Virus record (IMG/VR): IMGVR_UViG_3300022939_000007
Span: 35,764 to 99,763 of that record
From: a virus
Reading direction: 5' to 3' (one strand)
Length of the DNA: 64,000 bases
The translations under genes and the position numbers were made by a program. The notes beneath the pieces are model-generated. The model did no database searches and was not told the origin of the DNA. It was given only the letters and a program-made list of their open reading frames with translations. How positions within the stretch are numbered: position 1 is the first letter of the stretch; every line of letters begins with the position of its first letter. This document shows positions 51,766 to 62,190 of this stretch, in pieces.

Positions 51766-52029
51766 TTATCTTCCAAATACAATAGACAGGGCTATTGCTT
51801 TATTTTCTGTTACTCCACTACCACCTAATAATCCACCAGTGTCAGTCAAATCTGATATATCTGCTGGAATAACACTCGTTGTATCAGTTAATTCGGATAC
51901 ATCAGTTACGGTTGCGATTGTGGTAGTTTTTCTGTCCCACACCCCTGAAGTTGAGTTATATACATATGTCTTTCCGCCAGAGCTGAAACTCTGTCCGTCT
52001 GTGGGTGAATTTGGAAAATTGATTGCCAT
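51766..52029 (-). CDS. stub fibre gene: N-terminal head and linker only
   Basis: An 87-residue protein: the complete MAINFPNSPTDGQSF head (1-36), the DVSELTDT/DISDLTDTGGLLG linker found in its long paralogues, then only about 15 further residues (TENKAIALSIVFGR). It may be a truncated fibre left after loss of the C-terminal part, or a deliberate capping or attachment subunit. It still has an intact start, a ribosome site, and a late-promoter-like AATAAATA box 24 nt upstream. Confidence 0.75.
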   Translation of the reverse strand: MAINFPNSPTDGQSFSSGGKTYVYNSTSGVWDRKTTTIATVTDVSELTDTTSVIPADISDLTDTGGLLGGSGVTENKAIALSIVFGR

Positions 52030-52053
52030 TTATCTATCCTATTTTCTTTCTAC

Positions 52054-52061
52054 TATTTATT
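52054..52061 (-). promoter_or_regulatory. late promoter-like box (AATAAATA on minus strand)
   Basis: The reverse complement of TATTTATT, a one-base variant of the late consensus, in the intergenic gap between the giant fibre gene and the stub fibre gene, 24 nt from the ATG at 52029. Confidence 0.55.
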
Positions 52062-52086
52062 ATAACATATGAATGGTTGCTAAATA

Positions 52087-55000
52087 TTATCCTATTTTCT
52101 TTATCGTTAATATTGCTTGTCCAATCCAATAGTCTCCACTTTGATCGCTTTCTAAAATATATCTAATCCAATTATTTGCAGGCGTAGCATCTTCAAACGT
52201 AACTATTATACTATCGGGTACAGTTACTCCATTAATGTTAAAAGAGCCAGTGCCTGGGCTTAACCAACCAGCAGAACTAAAAGCACCAGTGCTTGCTTCC
52301 CATCCATGATATCTTTGGCCTGCTGTACTATTTCTTTCATATACTTCCGGCTGTACTGATATTTCGTATGTACCATTCTGAACAAAGCCTGAGAATTTAT
52401 CTCCACTAAATGTAATGCCAGTTAGTGTAGGATCTCTGTCTGAGCTATCTGGTGATAATCCGGCTGTATTAGCAGCATTTGCAAATGTTGCTTCGTACCA
52501 AGTTCCTACATTTTGTCCTAGATATGAACTACTTGAAACAGTTGAACCAGGCTGACTTGCACTTAGATAAAATTTTGTAAATGGAGTTGTTGAAGAAGAA
52601 CTTGAAGAACCAGTTGTAGTACTAGCAGCAGCACCACCAACTTGTATCCATTGAGAACTATCAGCATCAGTGTAATACAAATACAAATCAGCTGAATCTG
52701 ATTTGAACCAGAACTCTCCAGCACTTGGTGAAGTTGGTGCAGTATCAGATGTGGTTGCACCACCAGCAACATCTGCCCAAGAATAATCAGAACCATTCCA
52801 AGACAATACTTGTCCCGTAGACGCTGAAGATTGATTGAGATGTGTATCTACCATACTATCTGAATATGGAGTCGGGGTTCCAGTAAGATCTGAATATGAA
52901 CCTGAGAAGTTTCCAACAACAGAACCGGCGCCCATTCCACTATGATTTGTACAATAATAATATAAATCTGGTGTTGCGTGTGTGATTGCAATTTCAGTAT
53001 ATGCACCGGCAGAACCAGCAGTTCCGTTTGTAGTAACTCCTACCGTATATTCAACACCGCTGGCATGAGTGCCATCAGAGGTTGTTGAGAATCTTAGTGG
53101 ATGTGATCCATTTGAGGCATCTGATTGATCAAAACGATAAGTTCTGCCAGGCTCAAATGAAAGAGTTGCTTGTTGAATTCCATCAATGTAGAAATATCCA
53201 CCAGATGCAGTCACTGTCACAGTACTATACGCATTTGCTTTTGAAGCAATTTGATTGGTGATAGTTGTTGCAAAGTTAGGATCATCTCCTAGTGCAGCAG
53301 CCAGTTCATTGAGTGTATCAAGTGTTGCTGGAGCAGAATCCACAAGGTTTGCTACAGAAGTATCTACATAAGTTTCAGTTGCATATCCAGTAAGAGATGG
53401 AATTTGTGATGCAACGTATGCTTTTGTTGCATATGTACCCAAATCTGCACTTGTAAGTTCATCAGCAAAATCTAGAGCAAGAGATGTTGCATTGATAGCA
53501 GTACCAAGTTTTGCAACACCGCTAGTTGAAATTCCACCGCCATCTGTTACAAAATATTTTGTTCCCGTAGTAAGTCCAGAAAGTCCTGTATGAATTCCAT
53601 ACTCTAATGTTACATCAATAGTTGTTCCTGCTGATGCTGCAACCCCATGTAATTTAGTTGCATCAAAGTTAGATTCACCATATGCACCTTGTGTCATAAC
53701 TACTTCTGGATAGTTGCTAGCTAATGTATATGCTGCTGTATCTCCATCATTGAAGGGACTTGAATAAATCCATTTGTTAATGTTTTGAGGAAAGTCATCA
53801 GGCCCATTGATCTGACTGTCATTGGAACTGACCAAGTTTCCAGAATTGTCAAAATGATAATATCTAGTTACTGGATAGGTATCATTTGTATTCCACCAAG
53901 GAATAATCAATGTGGGTGCATTTGGAGAACTTCCAGTATTGCTGCCCTTTGTCCAACAGATATTTCCACGAACCTTTCCGACTTGGACATTGGCGCCACC
54001 CTGTATTGTAATATTACCAGATACATTTGTTACATTTAGATTCGCATCTGCACTATATAGCGCCATCTTCAGTCTATAAGGAGCATCTCCACCACCATCA
54101 GCCGGAGTAGTTGTGACTGTAGCAAGTAGTCCGTTTGTTGGGTGGAATTCCTGATGGTTTTGAATTTCGCTTGCACCTACACTATGTGTTCCAGATCTTG
54201 TAAACAAATCTGTTTGCGGCCCAAGGACTATAGTACCAATATCCCAATCTACTGTCGCAAATTTAATAATACCTTTTCGTGTGGCGCCAGACCCTTCTTG
54301 TCTGTAAACAGCAATTCTTGTTGGGGTTGCTGGATCAACTGCTGTATGTTCCCATTCAAATACTTCTGAAGATGAAGTTTCAATTTCTGGATAACTAGTA
54401 TCGAAAGTTTCAGTTGCAAAATCATAAGTAAATTTTCTTAAAGCAGCTTTATTGTTTGAATTTGGAAATTTTGCATACAGAGTTAATACATCACCACTAA
54501 ATCCACCATGATAAAATAGGCATCTATTGCCGCTGTGCCCTATACTAACAGATCCATTTCCACCCGAAAGATTGGATAGTCCATTTACTGTTGTGCCTGT
54601 GATAGTACCTACTTTTAAAATAGAGTTTCCATTACTTGAAGCAGCAAGATAAATGAAAGTATCTTCGTATGTTCCTGCTGGTCCAAAAAATGCGTGTGGG
54701 TCTCTGATGGATAAATGGTTTCCGCTTGCGAAGGCAGTCCCAGCACTAATAGTAGAACCGCTTTTAATAAATGGAACAAGCATGTTGTTATCCGAATGCC
54801 CAGTGCCGCCCGGGAAAAGTAACATTGCTTTTTCTCTTGTGGAGTGGTGTGCAATCGTTCCAACATAGGAACTCGCACCCCCGAAACCACTTGTCATTTG
54901 AGCGTTGTTTGCAGAAACACGAACAAATGGATAGTTTGTGGGTTCAACTACAGTCACAGTTCCATCAGTATTCAGCATCACAACATCATTTACAGCAGCT

Positions 55001-58000
55001 GTATTTGTTGATGTATATTCTACAACACTAGGATTTGGTACATCAGATGCCGTAATATAACCAGCACCGTTAGTCAATTGATTGTTGTTTGTTGGAATTG
55101 TTGGTGTATTGGTTAAGTCATTATATGAACCAGATGTTGCAACTGTTGCAAGAGATGGTGTATTAGATAAGTCATTATAGTTACCAGATGTTGCTACTGC
55201 TGCAAAATCACTTACTGGTATGTCATATTGAAAAATTCTCCCCCCATAGGAGCCCTTATCAGACATAATGTATAGTTTTGTACCGTCTGGTTTGAAGAAT
55301 ATATCTGCTGGGCCATTACCACCATGAATAGATGCGGGCCATTGACTCCAAGAACTGGCTGTTGTTAAATCAAACGCTGTTGAGAAAGTTGTGTAGTAAA
55401 CAATATCGACACCATTTTTTATAAATGCGCCGGTTTTACCATCAGGGCTAATTGCAAATCTTGCCCCCGAATGTCCTGTGGTTGGAGTTGCTAGAGTTTG
55501 TACTGCACTCGCTGATGCTGTTGATAAATCCCAAGCAGTTGTTAAATCAAATCTTTGAATTTCATTTGGATCTGAGTTTCCAGTATTACTTTGAAATGTA
55601 AGATAGATTTTAGTTCCATCTTGCGAGAACCTAAAATCCCACAGAGGAAATTCGTTTGTGGTGTATGTATTAAATGGTTGATACCAAGCGTTGCCGGAAA
55701 CACCATCGTTGGGAGGCCTGATGATATTATTGAAGCCGGAACTTGAATATGTGTAAATTGCGCCGCTACTATTGTTTTGTGTATCTTGTCTATCAAGAAC
55801 AAACGCTTTGATTCCATCGTATGAAATTCTATATGTTGTGGGTTTGGCATCTGTACTTGCACTGCCATAATAATTACCACTTGTTGATGGTCTAATGTAC
55901 GAACTACCAACATGCGTCCATGTACTGCTCGTATCCCATGGCGTTGCTAATGTGTAATATATACCAGAACCAAACATTTCTGCTTGAAAACGTATTGCAG
56001 TACCAGCCGCATACATTAGATTTCCATTGATATCAAATGTATCTGTTTCGTTGATATGTAAACTTCCCTCGGACGATAGTAAATTAATATTCTGCGATTG
56101 CCCTTGGTCATTTGTTGCGTCCATATCGGCAAAACCACCTTCGATATTGATTTTCTCAGCTGGAGTGCTCCAAGCATAATCAGAACCATCCCACACAAGC
56201 ATTTGATCGGTTGTCGCTGTACTTTGATTTAGATGTAAATCTACACTTGCATCGCTATAACTACCAGCGGCTGTGATTTGATTGTTAACATAAGTTTCGG
56301 TTGCATATCCATTCAAATCGGATGCTTCTAGTTTATTTGCCAGTGAGTTAGTAATCGTTGTGGAGAAATTAGCGTCATCTCCTAGTGCAGCAGCCAGTTC
56401 ATTGAGTGTATCAAGTGTTGCTGGGGCAGAATCTACTAGGTTTGCTACAGAAGTGTCTACATATGCTTTTGTTGCATAGGTAGCAAGACTTGCATCAGTT
56501 AATTCATCTAAAAGATCAACAGCAAGTGTTGTGCTTGACATAGCAAGTCCAACTTTAGCATTGTTTGTATCTGGAGTTGCCGAAAGACTACCATCTGATA
56601 ATACATAATATTTTGACCCAGCTGTCAAACCAGAAAGTCCAGTATGAATACCTCCCTCTACAGTGACATCAATTGTTGTACCAGCAGACGCAGCAATACC
56701 ATGAATTTTAGATGCATCTAGATTGGATTCTGTATATACACCTTGAGTTGGTTGGGCAAACAATTTAACAACCAAACTGGTTGCATTTGTGTTGCCTGGC
56801 GCCGATATTGATCCTTTAGCACTCCTGAAAGGATCCATTTGTATTTTGCCTGGATATCCAAATCCAGTGTTCTTTGCATAAGAGTTGTTGCCGTGCGTAA
56901 CTCTACTTGTACCAATAACTATATTTAAAGATGAATTTACTGAGAAATGGGTTATGAACGAACCATCCTTACTGTTACTAGTATTGTTTAGATAATAATA
57001 CCCTGCGTTAGTTAGTGCAAACATATTACTGTTCTTGTAGAATGCCATATTTCCAGAAAGATGGCCATAAGTTCCACCTTGATTATAGCCTAGTGAGTAT
57101 TCTGAGCCTTCCGCCACTGCTGAATTTCCTGTTGTCGAAAATGCTCTAAGTTTTAGACTGTTACTTCCTCCACCAACACTCCAAGCAACAACAAAATGTT
57201 CACTAGAATCTCTCCATGCCACATGCGCTGGTGCGTCAGTACCAAAATTTGTGTTGAACGAAGTCAATCCATATGCTGTTCCGACAGTAATATTTCCTGT
57301 ACCCCAATCTATATCACCAATTCTGAGATTTCCAGAGGCATCAACTCCTGCAAATCTACCCTCTGTGAGTTTTGAGAAGTCCAATGATCTACTATCGATA
57401 GGATGTGGTATAGCAAAATCATCGCTATATTGGATTGTAGCATTTCCATCCCACGTAACTCTAAATATTCTACAATTACTAGAATTGTCTCTGTATGCGC
57501 CGATGATTTTGTAAGAACCGGCAGTACTTCCGGCATGGTCATAGTACCAATTAATATGATCGAGTCGAGAATTATAGGTAGGTCCGCTGTTAGAACTATT
57601 AGTTCCTGTATCACTCCAAGTGATTCCAACGCCACCCATTGTGCCTACGGCATGAATAATTAAATCTGATGATCCTCCATTCTTCTTCGGCCCTAAAATT
57701 AAAAATTTATCTGGATTGTCTGGACTTCCAATCACATACGGATTATCTGATGTAGCAAGTCCCAATGAGTTCCCCAATGAGGCAAGATCTTGATATTCGG
57801 TTCCATAAGTCCAAGTCTCAGTTGAACTATTATATTCAGCAGAAACAATTTTCATTTCAAAAATACTGCCAGGCGCCTCATCAAAGGCTACAGAGATGTA
57901 CTTGTTATCAGTTTGTGTTGGAAATAACCAATATCCAACATGAGCTGCGACCAAACCATTAGTATTACTAATAGTGTAGCCTTCATTATTTGGAAGAAGT

Positions 58001-61000
58001 TGTTGATATGACCCATTATAACCTTGATTTGTAAGTTGCTCTGGAGAAGTTGCAACTTCAACTGGAGTCACAGTTCCATCAGTATTTAACATTACAACAT
58101 CATTTACAGATGCAGAAGATGTAGATGTATATTCTACGATATTGGTGTTTGGAATATCGGCAGCGGTGATATATCCGGCACCATTAGCCAACTGATTATT
58201 ATCTGTTGGTTGTGCTACCCATTCATAATCTGTACCATTCCAGCTTAAAACTTCATTTGATGTCGCTGTACTTTGGTTTAGATGTAAATCTACACTTGCA
58301 TCGCTATAACTACCTGCCGCCGTGATTTGTTGACCGACATATGATTTTGTCGCATATGTACCTAAATCTGCACTTGTAAGTTCGTCAGTAAAATCTAATG
58401 CAAGAGATGTTGCATTGATAGCAACACCAAGTTTGGCATTTTTAGAGTCTGGTGCCGTCGCCAAAGTTCCATTGTCTATTACATAATATGTTGACCCAGT
58501 AGTAAGTCCAGAAAGTCCTGTATGAATTCCAAACTCCAAAGTTACATCAATAGTTGTTCCGGCAGTTGCTGCAATACCATGAACTTTAGATGCATCTAGG
58601 TTGGACTCTCCATAAGGAAACTGAAGATGTTTTACTCTATATTCATGTCTATAGTTTCCACTATCATATCTCCTATTTTTCCAAGAAATTGAAAACTGTC
58701 CCGATTGATGTGGATTATCAAATTGTAACGGAACTGAAGAATGACTCCATCCACTTGTTTGAACGGCCCCGGCAGTGTTTGTAATACTTGTCCCATTCAC
58801 ATCCCATATTTCATAAAAAGACTCTAAGGTATAGTTGCTTTTGTCATCGTATGAAACCATGAATGTACTAGATTTTTTGGCAAATTTAAGGTCGTATGGA
58901 GTACCGTTATAGCTATTTGCGGTAGTGTCCCATGTAACTGTACTTCCCACAGAAGTGAGAGTGTGATTACTATCAATGGAGAATTGTCGTAGATATGAGT
59001 TAGAATTTGGATAAAACGAGAGATTGACTCGATATGCCGCAACAGCATTTCCACTGATTGGATCAATTCCTACTGCTGTAGCAATTGAATTTAGATTGAA
59101 ACTACCACCAAAAGTTGCGGTTTGAGTATCCCAGTCAACAATACCTGCGACGATCGATGTAGTTCCATCTTTTGCAATAAACTTACCTTCAGTATTGTGG
59201 TCAAAAGAAAATCCTGATTTTCCAGTAACATCAACGGGATCGCCATATGTTAGTGTGGTTCCGTCCCATTCGATTCTAACGAGTTTTTTGTTTCCGCTAG
59301 CATCACTATATTCCATGATAAATTTGTCTGTTGTGCCTGGAGTACTTCCAGCATAATCGTATTGGAATCTTTGAGAGCCAGAAGAATAACCTTCGGTGTT
59401 GTAATCTGGATGTGTAATGTAAGTTCCATCCCAAGTAACAGCAGTTCCACTAACTGTACCCTGCAATGACATAACTTGGTGTCCAGTTGCAGATGTGGAC
59501 TTGCCTATAACTAAAATTCTATCTGGATCGACAGAACTAAAAAGAATATATGGTTCTTCTCCTTGAGTGGTACTTAATCCTCTAGTACCGTTAGCTGCAT
59601 TATAATCGCTAAAGAGGTATTCAGTACCATACGAAAAGGTTCCACTGTTGTTTATTTGAATACAACCATTCCATCCATTACTTTCTACCCACATTGTGAA
59701 ATATTTGTCTGGTGTTGAAGAACCCCCAACAATTGCAGATTCTCCAGATGCATTATTTTCAGTGCCTGCCGAGGTAATGTAATTTTCACCCTTATTCGCT
59801 ATAAATGGATAATTTGTAGGTTCAACTACAGTCACAGTTCCATCAGTATTCAACATTACAACATCATTTACAGCAGCTGTATTTGTTGAAGTATATTCTA
59901 CAACATTTCCACCAGAGACATTGTTTGCAACATAGTTTTGTACATATGTTTCTGTTGCAAGACCTGTTAAGTCTGCGTTTGCAACGGTTTCAATCCATCC
60001 TGTAGTTTTATAGATATAGAGTTTTTGTGTATCTTCAACAAATGCAATGTCACCAACTGTGTTTCCGACGGCTGGAAGATACGTTGCATCACTATAGATG
60101 TTGACAGATGCAACCAAAGATGTTCCATCTGGTGCAATCAGAGTTGCAGTACCAGCAACTTCTTTAATCTTATTCTCAAAACTTGGAGTATTTTCTACAT
60201 ATGTTGCCAAGTCTTGTGGTACAAACTTGTTTGTCGATGAATCATACACTAGACACATTTGTGATGTAAGTGTTGGTAGAGGACGAAGTTCAATTGTCTG
60301 TACATGTCCTTCTTGGTTGTGCTGGCCATATATTAAATAGTTGCCATTCGCGTTTGTTTCAACTGCCAAATCCTTAACGCGAATAATACCACGCATATTT
60401 GAATGATTTCCACACTGATAGTATAGAATATCTGGTGCGTTTGACGGCACAACAAATGTGATTGTTCCAGTTTCATTTCTAGAACCAGTAACACCAGAAG
60501 TCCACTCACCAAAATATGTTCCTGCTGAAAAATTGGTGCCGTTGTCGGTTGTAAAGTAGAATGGATGGCCAGTTGCATTGATATTGACAGTATATGTACC
60601 ACCACGATAAAACGGCCCAATCTCTGGATTGTTTCCACTAGCAGTACCACTAAACACATAAGCTCCTGTGGTAGAAGTGACATCATAAGAAACAGACGGA
60701 GCAACGAGTGTAGGTAGTGTGATAGAAGAAGGAACACTCACAGCAAGTCTTTGAACATCTTGTGCAGTCCCGCCGTTGATGTCTGGGTGACTATCATTTA
60801 CAATTGATGTAGTTACCCAAGGAACAAGGTTATCATCTCCAGCGCCCTCAATCCATTTCAATTTGAAATCGTGCCTTTGCGTCATTGATCCATGAACAGT
60901 ATGTGCAAAGTTATTGATTTGATATGTTCCCTCCAAATAAAGTGGAACAACGGTTTGTGGTGAATTTGTAATTGCAAGTCTGGCAAAAGGCAAAGCGGAT

Positions 61001-61560
61001 TGTGTCCAAGTCCACTGCCATGCCGTTCCGTGGCCTGCTGTTGGATCATCTACTTGAATTTCGAGTGTTTCTGGTGTTACAGAAAGATCAAAGTTCAGAA
61101 TATCATCTGAACTAAATGTTGTTTCTCCAAGATACAATGTGTTTGAACTCAGATATAAATCTCTAAATTTGTTCGTTGCAGAACCCAAATCAAGAGTTTC
61201 GTTAGTTGCAGGGATGATTGCAGAACCCAATGATTGCAGATTTGCATCTGACATATATTTGTTGGAAATTCCTTCTAGGATATCATCAGAGGTTACGGAA
61301 GGTGAAAGAGCAGATTGAGAAGTATTTCTAACTTGTTTTAGGGCCTGTGACAGTTTAATGACTTCATCCGTAGTTGCACCAGAAGATAGAGTTTGTGCTC
61401 TCGAATCAATTGCAGCTTCAATGTCAGTATCTTCAGTCAAACCAACTGATTTTGCCGCCCTTGCAAGTGCCAAAAGTTCATCTACAGTTGCTGTAGGAAT
61501 ATCATTTAATAATCTTGTACGAATTCCACTAATCGATGTTGAAAGATTGGTATCTGCCAT
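52087..61560 (-). CDS. giant tail-fibre protein (3157 aa) with cupredoxin-like domains
   Basis: Head MADTNLSTSISGIRTRLLND with the ETLDLGSATNKFRDLYLSSNT segment, as in the 35924 and 38186 genes. Near residues 290-395 and 2795-2885 lie two cupredoxin-like domains: GHPFYFTT...YYQCGNHSNMRG and SHPLRFST...YYYCTNHSGMGAG, each offering His, Cys, His and Met as in type 1 copper sites. Between them are several large repeats with VVEYTSTNTAAVNDVVMLNT, SKVHGIAATAGTTIDVTLEFGIHTGL and SAPATLDTLNELAAALGDD (typical T4-like fibre shaft). Each is followed by a long SPDGxT-type propeller-like region. A DTAP linker and a small C-terminal domain end the protein. It could span the length of a long tail fibre. 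Confidence 0.85.
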   Translation of the reverse strand: MADTNLSTSISGIRTRLLNDIPTATVDELLALARAAKSVGLTEDTDIEAAIDSRAQTLSSGATTDEVIKLSQALKQVRNTSQSALSPSVTSDDILEGISNKYMSDANLQSLGSAIIPATNETLDLGSATNKFRDLYLSSNTLYLGETTFSSDDILNFDLSVTPETLEIQVDDPTAGHGTAWQWTWTQSALPFARLAITNSPQTVVPLYLEGTYQINNFAHTVHGSMTQRHDFKLKWIEGAGDDNLVPWVTTSIVNDSHPDINGGTAQDVQRLAVSVPSSITLPTLVAPSVSYDVTSTTGAYVFSGTASGNNPEIGPFYRGGTYTVNINATGHPFYFTTDNGTNFSAGTYFGEWTSGVTGSRNETGTITFVVPSNAPDILYYQCGNHSNMRGIIRVKDLAVETNANGNYLIYGQHNQEGHVQTIELRPLPTLTSQMCLVYDSSTNKFVPQDLATYVENTPSFENKIKEVAGTATLIAPDGTSLVASVNIYSDATYLPAVGNTVGDIAFVEDTQKLYIYKTTGWIETVANADLTGLATETYVQNYVANNVSGGNVVEYTSTNTAAVNDVVMLNTDGTVTVVEPTNYPFIANKGENYITSAGTENNASGESAIVGGSSTPDKYFTMWVESNGWNGCIQINNSGTFSYGTEYLFSDYNAANGTRGLSTTQGEEPYILFSSVDPDRILVIGKSTSATGHQVMSLQGTVSGTAVTWDGTYITHPDYNTEGYSSGSQRFQYDYAGSTPGTTDKFIMEYSDASGNKKLVRIEWDGTTLTYGDPVDVTGKSGFSFDHNTEGKFIAKDGTTSIVAGIVDWDTQTATFGGSFNLNSIATAVGIDPISGNAVAAYRVNLSFYPNSNSYLRQFSIDSNHTLTSVGSTVTWDTTANSYNGTPYDLKFAKKSSTFMVSYDDKSNYTLESFYEIWDVNGTSITNTAGAVQTSGWSHSSVPLQFDNPHQSGQFSISWKNRRYDSGNYRHEYRVKHLQFPYGESNLDASKVHGIAATAGTTIDVTLEFGIHTGLSGLTTGSTYYVIDNGTLATAPDSKNAKLGVAINATSLALDFTDELTSADLGTYATKSYVGQQITAAGSYSDASVDLHLNQSTATSNEVLSWNGTDYEWVAQPTDNNQLANGAGYITAADIPNTNIVEYTSTSSASVNDVVMLNTDGTVTPVEVATSPEQLTNQGYNGSYQQLLPNNEGYTISNTNGLVAAHVGYWLFPTQTDNKYISVAFDEAPGSIFEMKIVSAEYNSSTETWTYGTEYQDLASLGNSLGLATSDNPYVIGSPDNPDKFLILGPKKNGGSSDLIIHAVGTMGGVGITWSDTGTNSSNSGPTYNSRLDHINWYYDHAGSTAGSYKIIGAYRDNSSNCRIFRVTWDGNATIQYSDDFAIPHPIDSRSLDFSKLTEGRFAGVDASGNLRIGDIDWGTGNITVGTAYGLTSFNTNFGTDAPAHVAWRDSSEHFVVAWSVGGGSNSLKLRAFSTTGNSAVAEGSEYSLGYNQGGTYGHLSGNMAFYKNSNMFALTNAGYYYLNNTSNSKDGSFITHFSVNSSLNIVIGTSRVTHGNNSYAKNTGFGYPGKIQMDPFRSAKGSISAPGNTNATSLVVKLFAQPTQGVYTESNLDASKIHGIAASAGTTIDVTVEGGIHTGLSGLTAGSKYYVLSDGSLSATPDTNNAKVGLAMSSTTLAVDLLDELTDASLATYATKAYVDTSVANLVDSAPATLDTLNELAAALGDDANFSTTITNSLANKLEASDLNGYATETYVNNQITAAGSYSDASVDLHLNQSTATTDQMLVWDGSDYAWSTPAEKINIEGGFADMDATNDQGQSQNINLLSSEGSLHINETDTFDINGNLMYAAGTAIRFQAEMFGSGIYYTLATPWDTSSTWTHVGSSYIRPSTSGNYYGSASTDAKPTTYRISYDGIKAFVLDRQDTQNNSSGAIYTYSSSGFNNIIRPPNDGVSGNAWYQPFNTYTTNEFPLWDFRFSQDGTKIYLTFQSNTGNSDPNEIQRFDLTTAWDLSTASASAVQTLATPTTGHSGARFAISPDGKTGAFIKNGVDIVYYTTFSTAFDLTTASSWSQWPASIHGGNGPADIFFKPDGTKLYIMSDKGSYGGRIFQYDIPVSDFAAVATSGNYNDLSNTPSLATVATSGSYNDLTNTPTIPTNNNQLTNGAGYITASDVPNPSVVEYTSTNTAAVNDVVMLNTDGTVTVVEPTNYPFVRVSANNAQMTSGFGGASSYVGTIAHHSTREKAMLLFPGGTGHSDNNMLVPFIKSGSTISAGTAFASGNHLSIRDPHAFFGPAGTYEDTFIYLAASSNGNSILKVGTITGTTVNGLSNLSGGNGSVSIGHSGNRCLFYHGGFSGDVLTLYAKFPNSNNKAALRKFTYDFATETFDTSYPEIETSSSEVFEWEHTAVDPATPTRIAVYRQEGSGATRKGIIKFATVDWDIGTIVLGPQTDLFTRSGTHSVGASEIQNHQEFHPTNGLLATVTTTPADGGGDAPYRLKMALYSADANLNVTNVSGNITIQGGANVQVGKVRGNICWTKGSNTGSSPNAPTLIIPWWNTNDTYPVTRYYHFDNSGNLVSSNDSQINGPDDFPQNINKWIYSSPFNDGDTAAYTLASNYPEVVMTQGAYGESNFDATKLHGVAASAGTTIDVTLEYGIHTGLSGLTTGTKYFVTDGGGISTSGVAKLGTAINATSLALDFADELTSADLGTYATKAYVASQIPSLTGYATETYVDTSVANLVDSAPATLDTLNELAAALGDDPNFATTITNQIASKANAYSTVTVTASGGYFYIDGIQQATLSFEPGRTYRFDQSDASNGSHPLRFSTTSDGTHASGVEYTVGVTTNGTAGSAGAYTEIAITHATPDLYYYCTNHSGMGAGSVVGNFSGSYSDLTGTPTPYSDSMVDTHLNQSSASTGQVLSWNGSDYSWADVAGGATTSDTAPTSPSAGEFWFKSDSADLYLYYTDADSSQWIQVGGAAASTTTGSSSSSSTTPFTKFYLSASQPGSTVSSSSYLGQNVGTWYEATFANAANTAGLSPDSSDRDPTLTGITFSGDKFSGFVQNGTYEISVQPEVYERNSTAGQRYHGWEASTGAFSSAGWLSPGTGSFNINGVTVPDSIIVTFEDATPANNWIRYILESDQSGDYWIGQAILTIKKIG

Positions 61561-61590
61561 CTCTTTTGCCCTTTTTGTAATGTTTTCTTC

Positions 61591-61598
61591 TATTTATT
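61591..61598 (-). promoter_or_regulatory. late promoter-like box (AATAAATA on minus strand)
   Basis: A one-base variant of TATAAATA, 30 nt upstream of the giant fibre ATG at 61560, overlapping the stop codon of the upstream gene. Confidence 0.58.
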
Positions 61599-62190
61599 AT
61601 TTGTGTGATTGGGGATTTATTAAAACCCTAACATAAGATTGATTTTTCAATACCTTTTTATAAACAATATAATCTATTCGATTATCATAACAAATTTTCA
61701 AAATTTCTTTCGGGCCCTTCCAATCAGAATCTTCCCCTAACAGTTCTGGTTCATCTGACGCAGCCTTTATATTTTTTGTACCCATTTGTTTCCATCGATC
61801 TATACTGATTCTATCTTCAATATTATTTTTGTATATCTTTGTTGTCCATATTCTGTCATTATTGTTTATATAATATCCTCTTCCAGTGATCGATTGATGT
61901 GAAACTCTATAAGCCTCTGAATCAACATCCTTCCACGTTGATTCAGTTGTATAAAATCTCTTCTTATTTGTGGATAAACTTTCCAGATCTACTCCATATT
62001 TTATTTCTTCATTTGGATTGTCTTTGAATATTCTTGGCACATTATCGATCCCAATTGCCTTTACAAGATTCTTATATCCTTTAACCATCAAACAAATTGA
62101 AAATTCTCCATTCCTATAAGAAAATATCAAGTCGGTGGCATCCGAATAGTCATATTCTGTTAAAAAAAATTTATTAAATAAATGTATCAT
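61597..62190 (-). CDS. unknown protein between fibre genes, 197 aa
   Basis: A 197-residue protein (MIHLFNKFFLTEYDYSDATD...) with a mixed charged composition unlike the Ser/Thr/Gly-rich fibres around it. WKDVDSEAYRVSHQSITGRG and RISIDRWKQMG are prominent stretches. There is no signal peptide, membrane segment or known motif. It overlaps the upstream adhesin gene by 4 nt, so it is expressed with it and could be a fibre assembly chaperone; this is inference. Confidence 0.68.
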   Translation of the reverse strand: MIHLFNKFFLTEYDYSDATDLIFSYRNGEFSICLMVKGYKNLVKAIGIDNVPRIFKDNPNEEIKYGVDLESLSTNKKRFYTTESTWKDVDSEAYRVSHQSITGRGYYINNNDRIWTTKIYKNNIEDRISIDRWKQMGTKNIKAASDEPELLGEDSDWKGPKEILKICYDNRIDYIVYKKVLKNQSYVRVLINPQSHK

